Positions 25,512 through 34,126 of a stretch of 64,000 bases of DNA are shown piece by piece (the stretch's first letter is position 1; each line of letters starts with the position of its first letter). The stretch covers positions 1 to 64,000 of the forward strand of contig CAMCHP010000004.1 of the NCBI GenBank assembly GCA_945874695.1, given 5' to 3'. The notes under the pieces were generated by a model. The model was not told where the DNA came from. It was given only the letters and a program-made list of their open reading frames with translations, and ran no database searches. The stretch is from Chryseobacterium gleum (GTDB lineage: Bacteria; Bacteroidota; Bacteroidia; Flavobacteriales_D; Sanyastnellaceae). Both the position numbers and the translations under genes were made by a program.

Positions 25512-28500
25512 TCAACGCTGAATTTGCATTTTAGCTTGTTTAACATAGTTTCCATCTGAGACTTGAACAATGTACAAACCTTGGCTCAACGCGGCTGTTG
25601 GCAGCTGAAGCGTATTCCCCACGAGCTGATCAAATGCAGCGACCATCCGACCGTTGAGGTCGAAAATTTGCACATTTACCGCACCCGTGAAGGTGTGGGT
25701 GAGGTTTACTGCCTGATCGGCAGGATGCGGGAAGAGGTTCAGCTCACCCGGTTGCCCAACTTCGGCCACGCCAACGCTGCAATCGGCATTCACTGCCAGT
25801 TGGATGGTAACTGTTTGATTGATGACATCGATGTTTTCGTTCAATACAACATCTCCATCGATGCCCACTGTCACAAATAAATTGGCTAGTGCAAATGCCT
25901 CCCAGTCGAGGGTAAAGTCATAACAGCCATCAGGCAAGCACATGCCAATTCCAGCTGCGAAGCTCAACTCATATAACGTGACATCAAAATCGAATTCAAG
26001 TTCAAGCGATTCAAGCAATGCATTGACCAAAATATCATTCGGAAAGCCTGAATTATTGGCAATTTCAATGGTGACCTCTGTGCAAGAATCACCTTCGAGA
26101 TCAGGAACAACAACAGTTGTGCAATACACGGCTCCATTTACACAAAACGACGCAAAATAGTAGGCACAAACCTCATAAACACCTGGCTCAGCATCATTCA
26201 ATACGAAACCATTGCCTGAACCGGCCTCTTCGCCATTCACAAGCCAGTTTACATTGGCACCGTCAGGCGAATCAGACTCAAAGACAAAATAGCCATCGTT
26301 GTTCAGGCTTAATTGAACATAAAGCTCGCAATTCTCAACTTCATCCCACACCAAGGTTGGCTCCAAGCAAACTTCAAACACCATCATTTGATCAGTAAAC
26401 TCAACCAAATCATAGGTATATTGATTCAGTGCACCTTGGAACAACCAATCAAATGGGCCGGTTAAACCGCCATTCGGAGCGGTTAGCGCGATGGTATAGC
26501 ATCCTGCCGGCAGGCAGAAATCTAACACCTGCATAAAGGTATCGTTGTTGAAAAAGACTTCACCCGCATCAACCGCGTTCTCCTCAGCATCAGTTATGCC
26601 ATACAACACATATGTTGGTCCGTTTTGGTTCACTTGGCTAAAGAGCGACAGTGAAAATTCGGTGCATCCCTGAACGCAGTTTTCCACCGTAACCGTCGTA
26701 CAAACTTGCTGAAAGCCACACTGCGCATTTTCGTATGTCGCGCAAATTTCGTATATTCCTTCTTCAGTGAATTGGATGTTTTGATTCCACGTTTGCAACC
26801 CGTATGGCTCGCCATTGATTGTCCAATTGATATTTTGCCACCCGCTCAGTACTTGCACATCAAACGCAAAACCGCCACAATTGAATTGATTCACGCTTAA
26901 GACCATGCCGCAATCATCAGCGCAGGCTGTCATTTGAACCGTCTCGCATTGCGAAACAAGCTCCCCACACTGGCCTGCTTGCGCATACACACACACTTCA
27001 TACGCACCTGAACTTGGGGGCACAAAGAGCACTTCATTAACGCCTTGGCCAATGACGACACCATTGACTTCAACTAAAACGATCGCTCCCACCGGGTAAT
27101 TCACCGGAAATATAACATAGGCGCCACAATTCATTGGAGGTAATACTTCAAAATCAACGCTACAAGGGTTGACATCGGAACAATCAGTGACGACTACAGT
27201 TTCGCAGAACTCGGTTTGATCACAAATTCCTTCGTAAACTGCACAAACGTTGTAGCTACCATTCTCTGGAAAAATGTACGTGAACGCATTCTCTTGGTTG
27301 TTTACCAGTACCCCATCAACGTAGAAATCGACAGATCCCTGAACACCTCCGTCAAGTAAAAACACGCCAATGCAACCATCAAGATCAACAAATAGGTCAT
27401 AGTTGCATTCTTCAAAACAGGCCGGCTGCCACGAGAAAGTTTCGCACCAACTCACGCTCTCTGCACAATTCGGTGTTTCATACTGTGCACAAATCTGATA
27501 ATTTCCAGCCGTCTCTGGCGAAAAATCAAATGCCGGGCCTGACTCAACATAGTCATTATTTACAAACCATTGAATTTGAGCGCCCTCAGCGAAATTTGAT
27601 GCGGTCAAGAGTACCGGCGAACAGTCAAGTTGAATAATTGAAACATCGAGTTCACACGTGTTATTGTTTTGGCAGTTCGAAATTTCAATGGTCTCACAAA
27701 ATTCGGTTTGATCACAAATTCCTTCGTAAACTGCACAAACCTCAAAGCTTCCATTTGATCCAAACCAGTGCGTATAGGCTAGTTCACCATTGCTCACCGG
27801 CTCGCCGTCAACATAGTAAACCACATCACCGTCATTTGCTCCTGAGAGATAAAAAACGGACCAACAATCTTGTTGTGTGATGACAAAATCGTACGGACAG
27901 TCGTTTTCCAAACACTCGGGCGATACCACAAAAGTTTCACACCAGAACACCCCTTCAGGGCAGTCGGGCGTTTCAAAGGCCGCGCAGATTTGGTAGGCGC
28001 CGGGGTTGCTTGCTTCCCAGCTGAAAAACCCACCTGATGTGTAGGGCTCGCCATTGATCGACCAGTAGATTTGGGCCGCATCATTAGGTGTTGTTGCAAC
28101 CAAATTGAATGTTGAGCACGTTTGCTCCTCAAGCACGGCCACTTCAATTTCACAGGGTTGATTCTCTGCAATACAGAAGACCATTGTCATGGCCATGCCA
28201 TCGTAGGAGACATCATAATCGCTCCAATAACCGCCTGCAGGATCGAATGAAGCGAACGTACTTCCAGGTTGAATCACCGTCATGGCAACGGCTGTGAGCG
28301 TATAGCAGCCGGGTGGCAAGCATGCCGAGGCGGGGTAATTAGGCATTTGCGGCGTGAATTGCGCAATGCCTGAGGCAAACATTTGATTGTTAACACCCAT
28401 GATGTCCCAGGCATACCATGATGGGCCATTTATGTTCATGTAGCTCGACAGGGTGATTTCGGTTGGCAGGCACGCCTGTGCCGAAGCATAAATAGCAAAG

Positions 28501-28535
28501 AGCGCAGCGAGGGTTGTGAGTAGTAATTTTCGCAT
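25512..28535 (-). CDS. Cys-rich repeat protein with T9SS type A sorting domain
   Basis: A 1007-residue secreted protein with signal peptide MRKLLLTTLAALFAIYASAQA. Three larger domains contain C-LP-x-GCY motifs (CLPPGCYTL, CLPAGCYTI, CLPDGCYDF). Between them lie about seven ~80-residue modules of the form C...WxxNGEP...GxYxVCAxYE..C....CETxxV, each with about six Cys, presumably disulfide-bonded. The C-terminal domain ELNLFPHPADQAVNLTHTF to GLYIVQVSDG is a T9SS sorting signal, with His replacing the usual Asn in FPNPA. It is probably a cell-surface adhesin-like protein. Two 38-nt stretches (27211-27248 and 27703-27740) are identical at DNA level, so the modules were recently duplicated or converted. 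Confidence 0.85.
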   Translation of the reverse strand: MRKLLLTTLAALFAIYASAQACLPTEITLSSYMNINGPSWYAWDIMGVNNQMFASGIAQFTPQMPNYPASACLPPGCYTLTAVAMTVIQPGSTFASFDPAGGYWSDYDVSYDGMAMTMVFCIAENQPCEIEVAVLEEQTCSTFNLVATTPNDAAQIYWSINGEPYTSGGFFSWEASNPGAYQICAAFETPDCPEGVFWCETFVVSPECLENDCPYDFVITQQDCWSVFYLSGANDGDVVYYVDGEPVSNGELAYTHWFGSNGSFEVCAVYEGICDQTEFCETIEISNCQNNNTCELDVSIIQLDCSPVLLTASNFAEGAQIQWFVNNDYVESGPAFDFSPETAGNYQICAQYETPNCAESVSWCETFSWQPACFEECNYDLFVDLDGCIGVFLLDGGVQGSVDFYVDGVLVNNQENAFTYIFPENGSYNVCAVYEGICDQTEFCETVVVTDCSDVNPCSVDFEVLPPMNCGAYVIFPVNYPVGAIVLVEVNGVVIGQGVNEVLFVPPSSGAYEVCVYAQAGQCGELVSQCETVQMTACADDCGMVLSVNQFNCGGFAFDVQVLSGWQNINWTINGEPYGLQTWNQNIQFTEEGIYEICATYENAQCGFQQVCTTVTVENCVQGCTEFSLSLFSQVNQNGPTYVLYGITDAEENAVDAGEVFFNNDTFMQVLDFCLPAGCYTIALTAPNGGLTGPFDWLFQGALNQYTYDLVEFTDQMMVFEVCLEPTLVWDEVENCELYVQLSLNNDGYFVFESDSPDGANVNWLVNGEEAGSGNGFVLNDAEPGVYEVCAYYFASFCVNGAVYCTTVVVPDLEGDSCTEVTIEIANNSGFPNDILVNALLESLELEFDFDVTLYELSFAAGIGMCLPDGCYDFTLDWEAFALANLFVTVGIDGDVVLNENIDVINQTVTIQLAVNADCSVGVAEVGQPGELNLFPHPADQAVNLTHTFTGAVNVQIFDLNGRMVAAFDQLVGNTLQLPTAALSQGLYIVQVSDGNYVKQAKMQIQR
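25709..25727 (-). repeat. CATC-hairpin repeat copy 7
   Basis: Leader CATC, stem CTGCC/GGCAG, loop GATCA. Sense orientation in the Cys-rich T9SS gene, read as HPADQA inside the sorting-signal motif. Confidence 0.75.
26500..26520 (+). repeat. CATC-hairpin repeat copy 8
   Basis: Leader CATC, stem CTGCC/GGCAG, loop GGCA, then AAA. Antisense in the Cys-rich T9SS gene, read as CLPAGCY. The peptide is a family motif, so this copy could be a codon-level coincidence. Confidence 0.6.
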
Positions 28536-28654
28536 GATTCGAATTTTAAGGTGTTTGACAACGCGAAGGATATCCCTAAGACCTCAAAAACCAGGTATCG
28601 GTTGCACGAGCGTTTGCATGAACACCTTAATCACCAAAAAACCAACCAAATAAT

Positions 28655-29182
28655 TTATCCAAATCGGGGATCAACTTCCATTACATGCTGGCACTTTGAA
28701 CAAGTGCGCAGCGCCTCTGATTCATAAAACGCTTTGAATCGGGGTAAAAAGTCGTGTTCTATGTTCGACAACGGAAAATACGTCTCGTGCAAGAGGTTAT
28801 TGCAGTTGTCACAAAACCACATGAGGCCATCTTTTTCGGCTTGTGTGCGCTTGCATTCAATCACCAAACCCACTGAACCCGCTGGGCGGCTCGGAGAATG
28901 TGGCACTTTGGCGGGGTGCAAATACATTTCACCCGCTTTAATTGGGATATCGACCGCTTTGCCATCTTCTTGAATGCGCACATTGATTTCGCCTTCAAGT
29001 TGAAAAAAGAGCTCTTCGGTTTCATTGTAGTGATAATCTTTCCGGGCATTGGGGCCACCCACAATCATTACTATGTAATCACCACTTTCGGTGTAGAGGT
29101 TCTTATTTCCGACGGGCGGTTTAAGTAATTCGCGGTTCTCTTTGATCCACTGAAGTAAATTGAACGGACGACGAATGGCCAT
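28655..29182 (-). CDS. nbaC: 3-hydroxyanthranilate 3,4-dioxygenase
   Basis: A 175-residue enzyme from ATG 29182; a GTG 36 nt upstream is unlikely. It opens the ring of 3-hydroxyanthranilate in the kynurenine pathway using Fe(II) and O2. The iron ligands His51, Glu57 and His95 (KDYHYNETEELFF and YLHPAKVPHSPSRP) and the substrate Arg47 and Arg99 match the bacterial enzyme. A rubredoxin-like second iron site is formed by Cys124, Cys127, Cys161 and Cys164. It lies 42 nt downstream of the EamA transporter gene on the same strand; kynureninase is far away at 46747. Confidence is high because all metal ligands are present. The name haaO is also used. Confidence 0.93.
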   Translation of the reverse strand: MAIRRPFNLLQWIKENRELLKPPVGNKNLYTESGDYIVMIVGGPNARKDYHYNETEELFFQLEGEINVRIQEDGKAVDIPIKAGEMYLHPAKVPHSPSRPAGSVGLVIECKRTQAEKDGLMWFCDNCNNLLHETYFPLSNIEHDFLPRFKAFYESEALRTCSKCQHVMEVDPRFG

Positions 29183-29224
29183 ATCATCAACATTTGAGGT
29201 AAAGGTAGCGAATTGCACGTACCC

Positions 29225-30124
29225 TCACTTACGTGCAGAGCTCACCAAGTACACCCCTGTAAATATAAGCACCGCCGAGGCGATGCGACCAACGGTGAGA
29301 TCTCCTGTAAAGTCATCGCCCCCGTACTGCGCATATACGTACGCGAAGATCCCCGCAAAGAGCGGTTGCAGGTAAATGTACATGCTCACAACAGTCGGCA
29401 TCACGGTGCGCATGGCGAAAATATTCAAAAGGTACACCACGAAGGTTGTAAACACAACAACAAATGCAACAGCGAGGTACTGATTGGTTGTAAATGCATG
29501 CCACGGAATGGCCAAAGCCTGCGGCAAACCGATGGGTAGCACAACCATCGCACCAAACAAAAACACCCAAGCCACCACCGTAGTGGGTTTATAAACCGAC
29601 ATCAGTGGTTTCACCAAAACCAAGTATACACCGTATGAAGTAGCATTGAGTAAAATGAGCAAGTCGCCCTGCCAAGAAATGTGTGCCGCGCCGGTGCCAT
29701 TGCTTTGCAACAAAAGTAAAATTGCACCCAATGCGCCCAATCCGATGCCTGCGAGTTTGCGGGCAGTAATGGCTGTTTTGAGTAGAAAAGCGGAGGCCAA
29801 AAGCACGAGAATCGGATTGCTGGTCATGATAATCGAAGCGTTCACGGGAGAGGTCAAACTCAAGCCGTTGAAAAACATCAATTGATTCGCAGCTACCCCG
29901 AACATACCGCACAACATAAGCCTCCCGAGATGCCGGCGAGCAACGGGTTCCCAATTGAGGGCGTAAACCAACCAAAACAACAGACCTGCCCCCACAACAC
30001 GAAGCACAATGAAGCCTGAAGGCCCGATCATTTGCGGCATTAAGCCTTTTGCAACCAAATAATTGGCGCCGTACACCATCGCTACAAAAAGCAAGGCGAT
30101 GTGCGCGACACCTTGTCGGCTCAT
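29225..30124 (-). CDS. EamA/DMT family transporter
   Basis: A 299-residue integral membrane protein with about ten helices in two five-helix EamA repeats. The N-terminal repeat contains GVAHIALLFVAMVYGANYLVAKG, and the second repeat starts near residue 150 with LLILLNATSYGVYLVLVKPL. Drug/metabolite transporters export or import small metabolites; the substrate cannot be told from sequence. The gene overlaps the ArsC-like gene by 4 nt (ATGA) and precedes 3-hydroxyanthranilate dioxygenase, so it could move a pathway-related compound, though that is only inference. Confidence 0.85.
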   Translation of the reverse strand: MSRQGVAHIALLFVAMVYGANYLVAKGLMPQMIGPSGFIVLRVVGAGLLFWLVYALNWEPVARRHLGRLMLCGMFGVAANQLMFFNGLSLTSPVNASIIMTSNPILVLLASAFLLKTAITARKLAGIGLGALGAILLLLQSNGTGAAHISWQGDLLILLNATSYGVYLVLVKPLMSVYKPTTVVAWVFLFGAMVVLPIGLPQALAIPWHAFTTNQYLAVAFVVVFTTFVVYLLNIFAMRTVMPTVVSMYIYLQPLFAGIFAYVYAQYGGDDFTGDLTVGRIASAVLIFTGVYLVSSARK

Positions 30125-30477
30125 GAATGCAAGATCGTGTGCATGCGCGCCACTTCAGCCTTGGCGTTGCCAACCGCAATTGCGCCATCGTACACCAACA
30201 CCGGGCGTTTCAAAAACGTGTACTCTTGAAGAATCAAGTTGCGGTAGTCACTTTCAGTAAGTTGTTTTTCATGCAGCCCCATGGGTCTGAATTTCATCGA
30301 ACGCCGCGAAAAAAGCGCTTCAAAACTGCCCGCCAACTCGGCCATTCGATCAATTTGTTCAGGGGTGATCGGGGTGGTTTTAATGTCTTGCAGAACTACA
30401 CCACGCACGTCCAAGGGCAAATCTTGCATGATTCGCTGGCACGTTGAGCAGGTTGACAGGTAGAAAAAATGTTTCAT
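30121..30477 (-). CDS. ArsC/Spx-family thioredoxin-fold protein
   Basis: A 118-residue protein with the arsenate-reductase-like thioredoxin fold. It begins MKHFFYLSTCSTCQRI, with a CxxC pair at Cys10 and Cys13, and has the conserved region ILQEYTFLKRPVLVYDGAIAVG near the C-terminus. True arsenate reductases keep an additional conserved Arg in this region; I cannot distinguish detoxification from a regulator or redox role. It sits in an overlapping chain (4 nt with EamA, 4 nt with uridine kinase), so translation is likely coupled. Confidence 0.78.
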   Translation of the reverse strand: MKHFFYLSTCSTCQRIMQDLPLDVRGVVLQDIKTTPITPEQIDRMAELAGSFEALFSRRSMKFRPMGLHEKQLTESDYRNLILQEYTFLKRPVLVYDGAIAVGNAKAEVARMHTILHS

Positions 30478-31100
30478 GCGTTCAATATGGTTCGCAAGTG
30501 CTCAACCAAGTGATCGAGGCCCGGCGTAAAATGTTCATCATTGTCAACGATCAGGTCACATGCCGCTTTATGGGGTTGCAAAAACGCATGGTCTGCGGGC
30601 ATCACGTGATTGTCCCACTGGTAGCGGACGTGCGCTTCGGGGTATCCCCTTTCTACAGCGTCACGCTGAATGCGGCGTTGCAAGCGCACATCGGCATTTG
30701 CATGTAAGAACACTTTGTAGTTGAGTAAGTTCCAAACCTCCGTGTAGTGGAACACAAACAAGCCTTCTGTAATGATGATGCGTGTAGGTTCTATGGCTAT
30801 GGTTTTCGGCGTAACCGCCGGATTGTTGAAGGTGTATTCAAGGCGTTCAATGCGCTTGCCCTCACTCAGCTGTACCAAATCGCGGTAGTATTCGTCGCGA
30901 TGCAAGGATTGTGGGAGGTCAAAATTGAGCCACCCGTTCTCATCTTCTTTCTGTTCTGAGGCAGGCCGGTAGTAGTTGTCTTGTGATACCAGGCTAATCT
31001 CGCTTGGATCAAAAGCCTGCAAGAGCGCATGCAAAAATGACGTCTTGCCGCTGGCACTTCCGCCGGCGATACCTACAAAATACGGTGAGCGATTTTTCAC
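30474..31100 (-). CDS. udk: uridine kinase
   Basis: About 208 residues from the GTG at 31100. An open frame upstream runs into the preceding gene, so the GTG, 16 nt after that gene's stop, is preferred. The P-loop GGSASGKTS spans residues 13-21. The segment SQDNYYRPASEQ is the characteristic DNYY motif, and a later segment TEGLFVFHYTEV carries a catalytic residue. It phosphorylates uridine or cytidine with ATP or GTP in pyrimidine salvage. It overlaps the ArsC-like gene by 4 nt and follows the VWA gene, forming a tight same-strand cluster. Confidence 0.85.
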   Translation of the reverse strand: MKNRSPYFVGIAGGSASGKTSFLHALLQAFDPSEISLVSQDNYYRPASEQKEDENGWLNFDLPQSLHRDEYYRDLVQLSEGKRIERLEYTFNNPAVTPKTIAIEPTRIIITEGLFVFHYTEVWNLLNYKVFLHANADVRLQRRIQRDAVERGYPEAHVRYQWDNHVMPADHAFLQPHKAACDLIVDNDEHFTPGLDHLVEHLRTILNA

Positions 31101-31116
31101 CCTGCAAAGATACAGC

Positions 31117-32505
31117 TCAATTTGTGATCTGCGAGCGCTGGGTGATTTCACGCAACAAGACTTCTGCGCCTTCATCAATGTCATCAATGAAGAGCACACT
31201 TCCGCCGCATGCAGCTGCAATTTCTTGAAGTTTGAGCTTCCCGCTCTCGCTGCTGCGCACGCCAACAATTGTGGTTACAATGCCTTGCTTGGCGTATTCT
31301 TCAGCGAGGGCAATGGTGGTTTGCGCATCGGTTGTTCGAAATGCACCATCGGTTACCACAATCAATTGGTTGTTGGCTGAGGCATGGGCGTGCTGACTGA
31401 GCAAGGCATACCCCTTTCTGAAGCCCTTCGCTCCCGCGGTTTGTCCGGCTGCCATTAAACCTGTGACCGCTTGCTCCAAAGCCTGCGTTTCAGTCGCCGC
31501 GGTTAAGCCAATCACCTCTTCAGTGGTTTGCGCGTAACTCACGAGGGCTACTTGATCAGCGTCCCGTAACACTTTGATCATTCCGAGCATGCTTGCTTTC
31601 AGCAGCTCAAGTCGACTTTTGTAGTACATCGATTGCGACACATCGACCAAGAAAACAATGGTATTGGGTTTAAATTGAACGCGCGGTGTTGGCGTTTGTG
31701 GTTCAGCCTGCATTTGCGGTAGCTCGCGCAGCTCAACTACCGGCACATCATCAGGAATACCACCTGTGACAATTTGTATGGGTTCATCGGCTTCAACCGG
31801 AGGTGTTAAATCATCTGCAAACGCTTGGGGGGCTAGCGGCATCAGCTCAAGCCGAATCGCATTGTTGCGGCGATTGATATAGCCCGAGGTATCGGCTGAC
31901 TGGTAGCCTACCTGTTCAGCGTGCACATAATAGTACCCAATGGGAATGGCCTCTGCGTACACACCAAAACGGTCGGTTCGCACATCGCGCTGCAAGCGGC
32001 CTTGCTCAAAAATTCGCACCCGAGCCTGCTTAATCGGAAGCTGTGTGCTGGCATCAACCACTTCAACTGTGAAAAGATTTTGCGCCGATGCATTTGCCGC
32101 TTGTTGGGAGAAATCAGGGCAGGGCGTATTATCTGCCGTATCTACAAAACGCACATCTGCCAGCAATTGAATTTGAATGGGCTTGTTCATGTTCGCAAAG
32201 AACACCTCAATAACCTCATTGACACGTCCCTCCTTTCGTGGATTGAGTTTCACGCGTAGAACCACCGATCCGTCTGCTTCAATAGCGCGATTCGACCAGC
32301 GCACATCGCACATTTGGGGAACCTTGGTGGTGAGCACCATCGTTGATTTCGCATCCGCGTTGGTAAAAGTCACATCGACCGTGCGGTTGCTGCCGCGTTC
32401 CACCACACCGAAATCAATGCTGGAAACATTGGAAGTTACCTGCCCCCACATCCTGCCGTTAGGCAGAAACCCAAAAAAAACGATGAATAACAGGAGTGCC
32501 CGCAT
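31117..32505 (-). CDS. secreted VWA-domain protein with N-terminal DUF1573-like and carboxypeptidase-regulatory-like parts
   Basis: A 462-residue protein with signal peptide MRALLLFIVFFGFLPNGRMWGQ. Residues 25-125 resemble a DUF1573/ASPM-type immunoglobulin-like domain (SIDFGVVERGSNRTVDVTFTNAD). Residues 145-215 resemble the carboxypeptidase-like regulatory domain (VEVVDASTQLPIKQARVRIFEQG). The C-terminal half is a von Willebrand A domain with an intact MIDAS start DVSQSM (Asp-x-Ser-x-Ser) and VTDGAFRTTD. No C-terminal sorting domain is present, so it is probably periplasmic. It likely binds a ligand via divalent metal, function unknown. A hairpin repeat encodes part of the signal peptide (FLPNGRMW). 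Confidence 0.8.
   Translation of the reverse strand: MRALLLFIVFFGFLPNGRMWGQVTSNVSSIDFGVVERGSNRTVDVTFTNADAKSTMVLTTKVPQMCDVRWSNRAIEADGSVVLRVKLNPRKEGRVNEVIEVFFANMNKPIQIQLLADVRFVDTADNTPCPDFSQQAANASAQNLFTVEVVDASTQLPIKQARVRIFEQGRLQRDVRTDRFGVYAEAIPIGYYYVHAEQVGYQSADTSGYINRRNNAIRLELMPLAPQAFADDLTPPVEADEPIQIVTGGIPDDVPVVELRELPQMQAEPQTPTPRVQFKPNTIVFLVDVSQSMYYKSRLELLKASMLGMIKVLRDADQVALVSYAQTTEEVIGLTAATETQALEQAVTGLMAAGQTAGAKGFRKGYALLSQHAHASANNQLIVVTDGAFRTTDAQTTIALAEEYAKQGIVTTIVGVRSSESGKLKLQEIAAACGGSVLFIDDIDEGAEVLLREITQRSQITN
32449..32469 (+). repeat. CATC-hairpin repeat copy 9
   Basis: Leader CATC, stem CTGCC/GGCAG, loop GTTA, then AAA. Antisense within the signal-peptide codons of the VWA gene. Confidence 0.78.
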
Positions 32506-32555
32506 AGGTGAATAACGTCGTGATTGCTCGTATGTTATGCAGAAACCGTGCCGAA

Positions 32556-34052
32556 TTACAGCAATTCACGCAGGGCATCGGCCACTTCGCGGTCGTTCGC
32601 CAAGCGCGGCACTTTATTTTGCCCGCCCAGTTTACCACGTTTCTTCATCATGTGCTCAAAGCTGCCCTTTGGAAGCGCTGTGATTACCACTTCGCGCAAA
32701 ATATTACCCGTGATGAGGTCGTCATAGTAGATGTTTTGCCGGCGCATAGCTGCATCAATGGTTTTTGAGAATTCGGCCTCATCGGCCGGATGCGTCTCGA
32801 ACTCAATGAGCCACTCATGATAAGGCAATCCTTCATTCGGCGTTACCTGTGGAGCCACATGAAACTCGCGCACTTGGCACGGATGGTTTTGGATGGCTTC
32901 AGTAAGTGCTTTCTCAACCTCTTCGGCGATTACGTGTTCTCCAAAAGCCGAGGTGAAATGCTTGATGCGTCCGGTCACGACAATGCGTGGCGGATCGAGT
33001 GAAACAAATTTCACCGTGTCGCCGATGCTGTAGCCCCACAACCCCGCATTTGTGTTGAGAATGAGAGCGTAATTGACGCCGATTTCGACCTCGCGGAGTG
33101 ACAAACGCGGCGGATCGGCATCAAAGTAGTGATCAGCTGGCACGAACTCGTACCAAATGCCATCGTTGATAGTGAGTAAGAGACCTTCAGCCTGCTGGCT
33201 GTCTTGGTATGCGATGAAGCCCTCACTGGCGGGATAGGTTTCAATAATGGCTACATCATCGCCAATCAATTCACGGAAGCGAGCGCGGTAGGGCGCAAAA
33301 TTCACACCGCCAAAAACAAAAAGAGAAAAATCGGGGAAAATCGCGCGGACATTCGGTTTTCCGGTAGTTTGGATGAGGCGTTCGAAATACATCTGCACCC
33401 ATGAAGGAATGCCGCTGATGAGGGTCATGCGTTCACTTTTGGTTTCAGCGACGATGGCATCGAGCTTGGTTTCCCAGTCTTCAATGCTGTTGGCTTCCAT
33501 CGAAGGCAATCGATTGCGTTGCAAATAGGCAGGAACATGGTGCGCCACGATGCCCGACAAACGCCCGTAGGGAATACCTGATTTCAGGTGGTCGAGCTGT
33601 GGGCTGCCTTGCAAGAAGATCATTTTGCCATCTACGAAACGTGCATCGCCGCCTTCAGCGATGTAGGCAAGGAGCGCGTTTCGAGCCGAGTTGATGTGAT
33701 TAGGCATTGAATCGGCGGTAATCGGAATATACTTTGTGCCTGAGGTTGTGCCGCTTGTTTTGCAGAAGTAAATGGGCAGTTTGGGCCAAAGCACATCGGG
33801 TTCACCGGCGATGATTCGGTCGATGTAGGGTTTCAGTCGCTCGTAATCAGCGATCGGAACGCGCTTTCTAAAATCGGCTGCGTTGTGAATGTTTGCAAAG
33901 TCGTGATCTCGGCCAAATGCGGTGCCTCTGGCCTTGGCGATGAGTTGTTTGAACTGTTCGTCTTGGCAGGCGACGGCATTGGCCGCTTGTTTTCGAACGC
34001 CGCGCAAAACCCATTTGGCAAACGGTTTGCTGAGAAGTGACTTGAAACCCAT
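32556..34052 (-). CDS. GH3-family (auxin-responsive GH3-like) protein
   Basis: A 498-residue protein of the acyl-adenylating superfamily. Landmarks in order are YFCKTSGTTSGTKYIPIT (ATP-phosphate loop), FGGVNFAPYRARF, ETYPASEGFIAYQD (adenine-binding region) and GLWGYSIGDTVKFVSLDPPRIVVTGRIKHFTSAFGEHV (C-terminal hinge). In plants GH3 enzymes form amides between hormone carboxylates and amino acids; the bacterial substrate is unknown. No signal peptide is present. The gene stands apart from the upstream T9SS gene because that gene's terminator lies between them. A hairpin repeat copy is in frame near the C-terminus (HPADEAE). Confidence 0.87.
   Translation of the reverse strand: MGFKSLLSKPFAKWVLRGVRKQAANAVACQDEQFKQLIAKARGTAFGRDHDFANIHNAADFRKRVPIADYERLKPYIDRIIAGEPDVLWPKLPIYFCKTSGTTSGTKYIPITADSMPNHINSARNALLAYIAEGGDARFVDGKMIFLQGSPQLDHLKSGIPYGRLSGIVAHHVPAYLQRNRLPSMEANSIEDWETKLDAIVAETKSERMTLISGIPSWVQMYFERLIQTTGKPNVRAIFPDFSLFVFGGVNFAPYRARFRELIGDDVAIIETYPASEGFIAYQDSQQAEGLLLTINDGIWYEFVPADHYFDADPPRLSLREVEIGVNYALILNTNAGLWGYSIGDTVKFVSLDPPRIVVTGRIKHFTSAFGEHVIAEEVEKALTEAIQNHPCQVREFHVAPQVTPNEGLPYHEWLIEFETHPADEAEFSKTIDAAMRRQNIYYDDLITGNILREVVITALPKGSFEHMMKKRGKLGGQNKVPRLANDREVADALRELL
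32772..32792 (-). repeat. CATC-hairpin repeat copy 10
   Basis: Leader CATC, stem CGGCC/GGCCG, loop GATGA, then AA. Sense orientation in the GH3-like gene, read as HPADEAE. Confidence 0.78.
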
Positions 34053-34064
34053 GCCGCAAAGGTG

Positions 34065-34097
34065 AAAAAAAAAGCCGCCTGCACAGTCGCAGACGGC
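34065..34097 (-). terminator. intrinsic terminator of T9SS gene 34127-36034
   Basis: On the minus strand a 9-bp stem, GCCGTCTGC/GCAGGCGGC (one T-G pair) with a 6-nt loop, is followed by nine T residues. It lies 30 nt past the stop codon and only about 13 nt before the GH3 start. Confidence 0.8.
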
Positions 34098-34126
34098 CTT
34101 TTAAACTCGGGTGTATTAAACCAAAA

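Noticed and set aside
31101-31268. Longer start for uridine kinase
   Set aside because: It would overlap the VWA gene; the GTG at 31100 gives normal length and the usual start before the P-loop.
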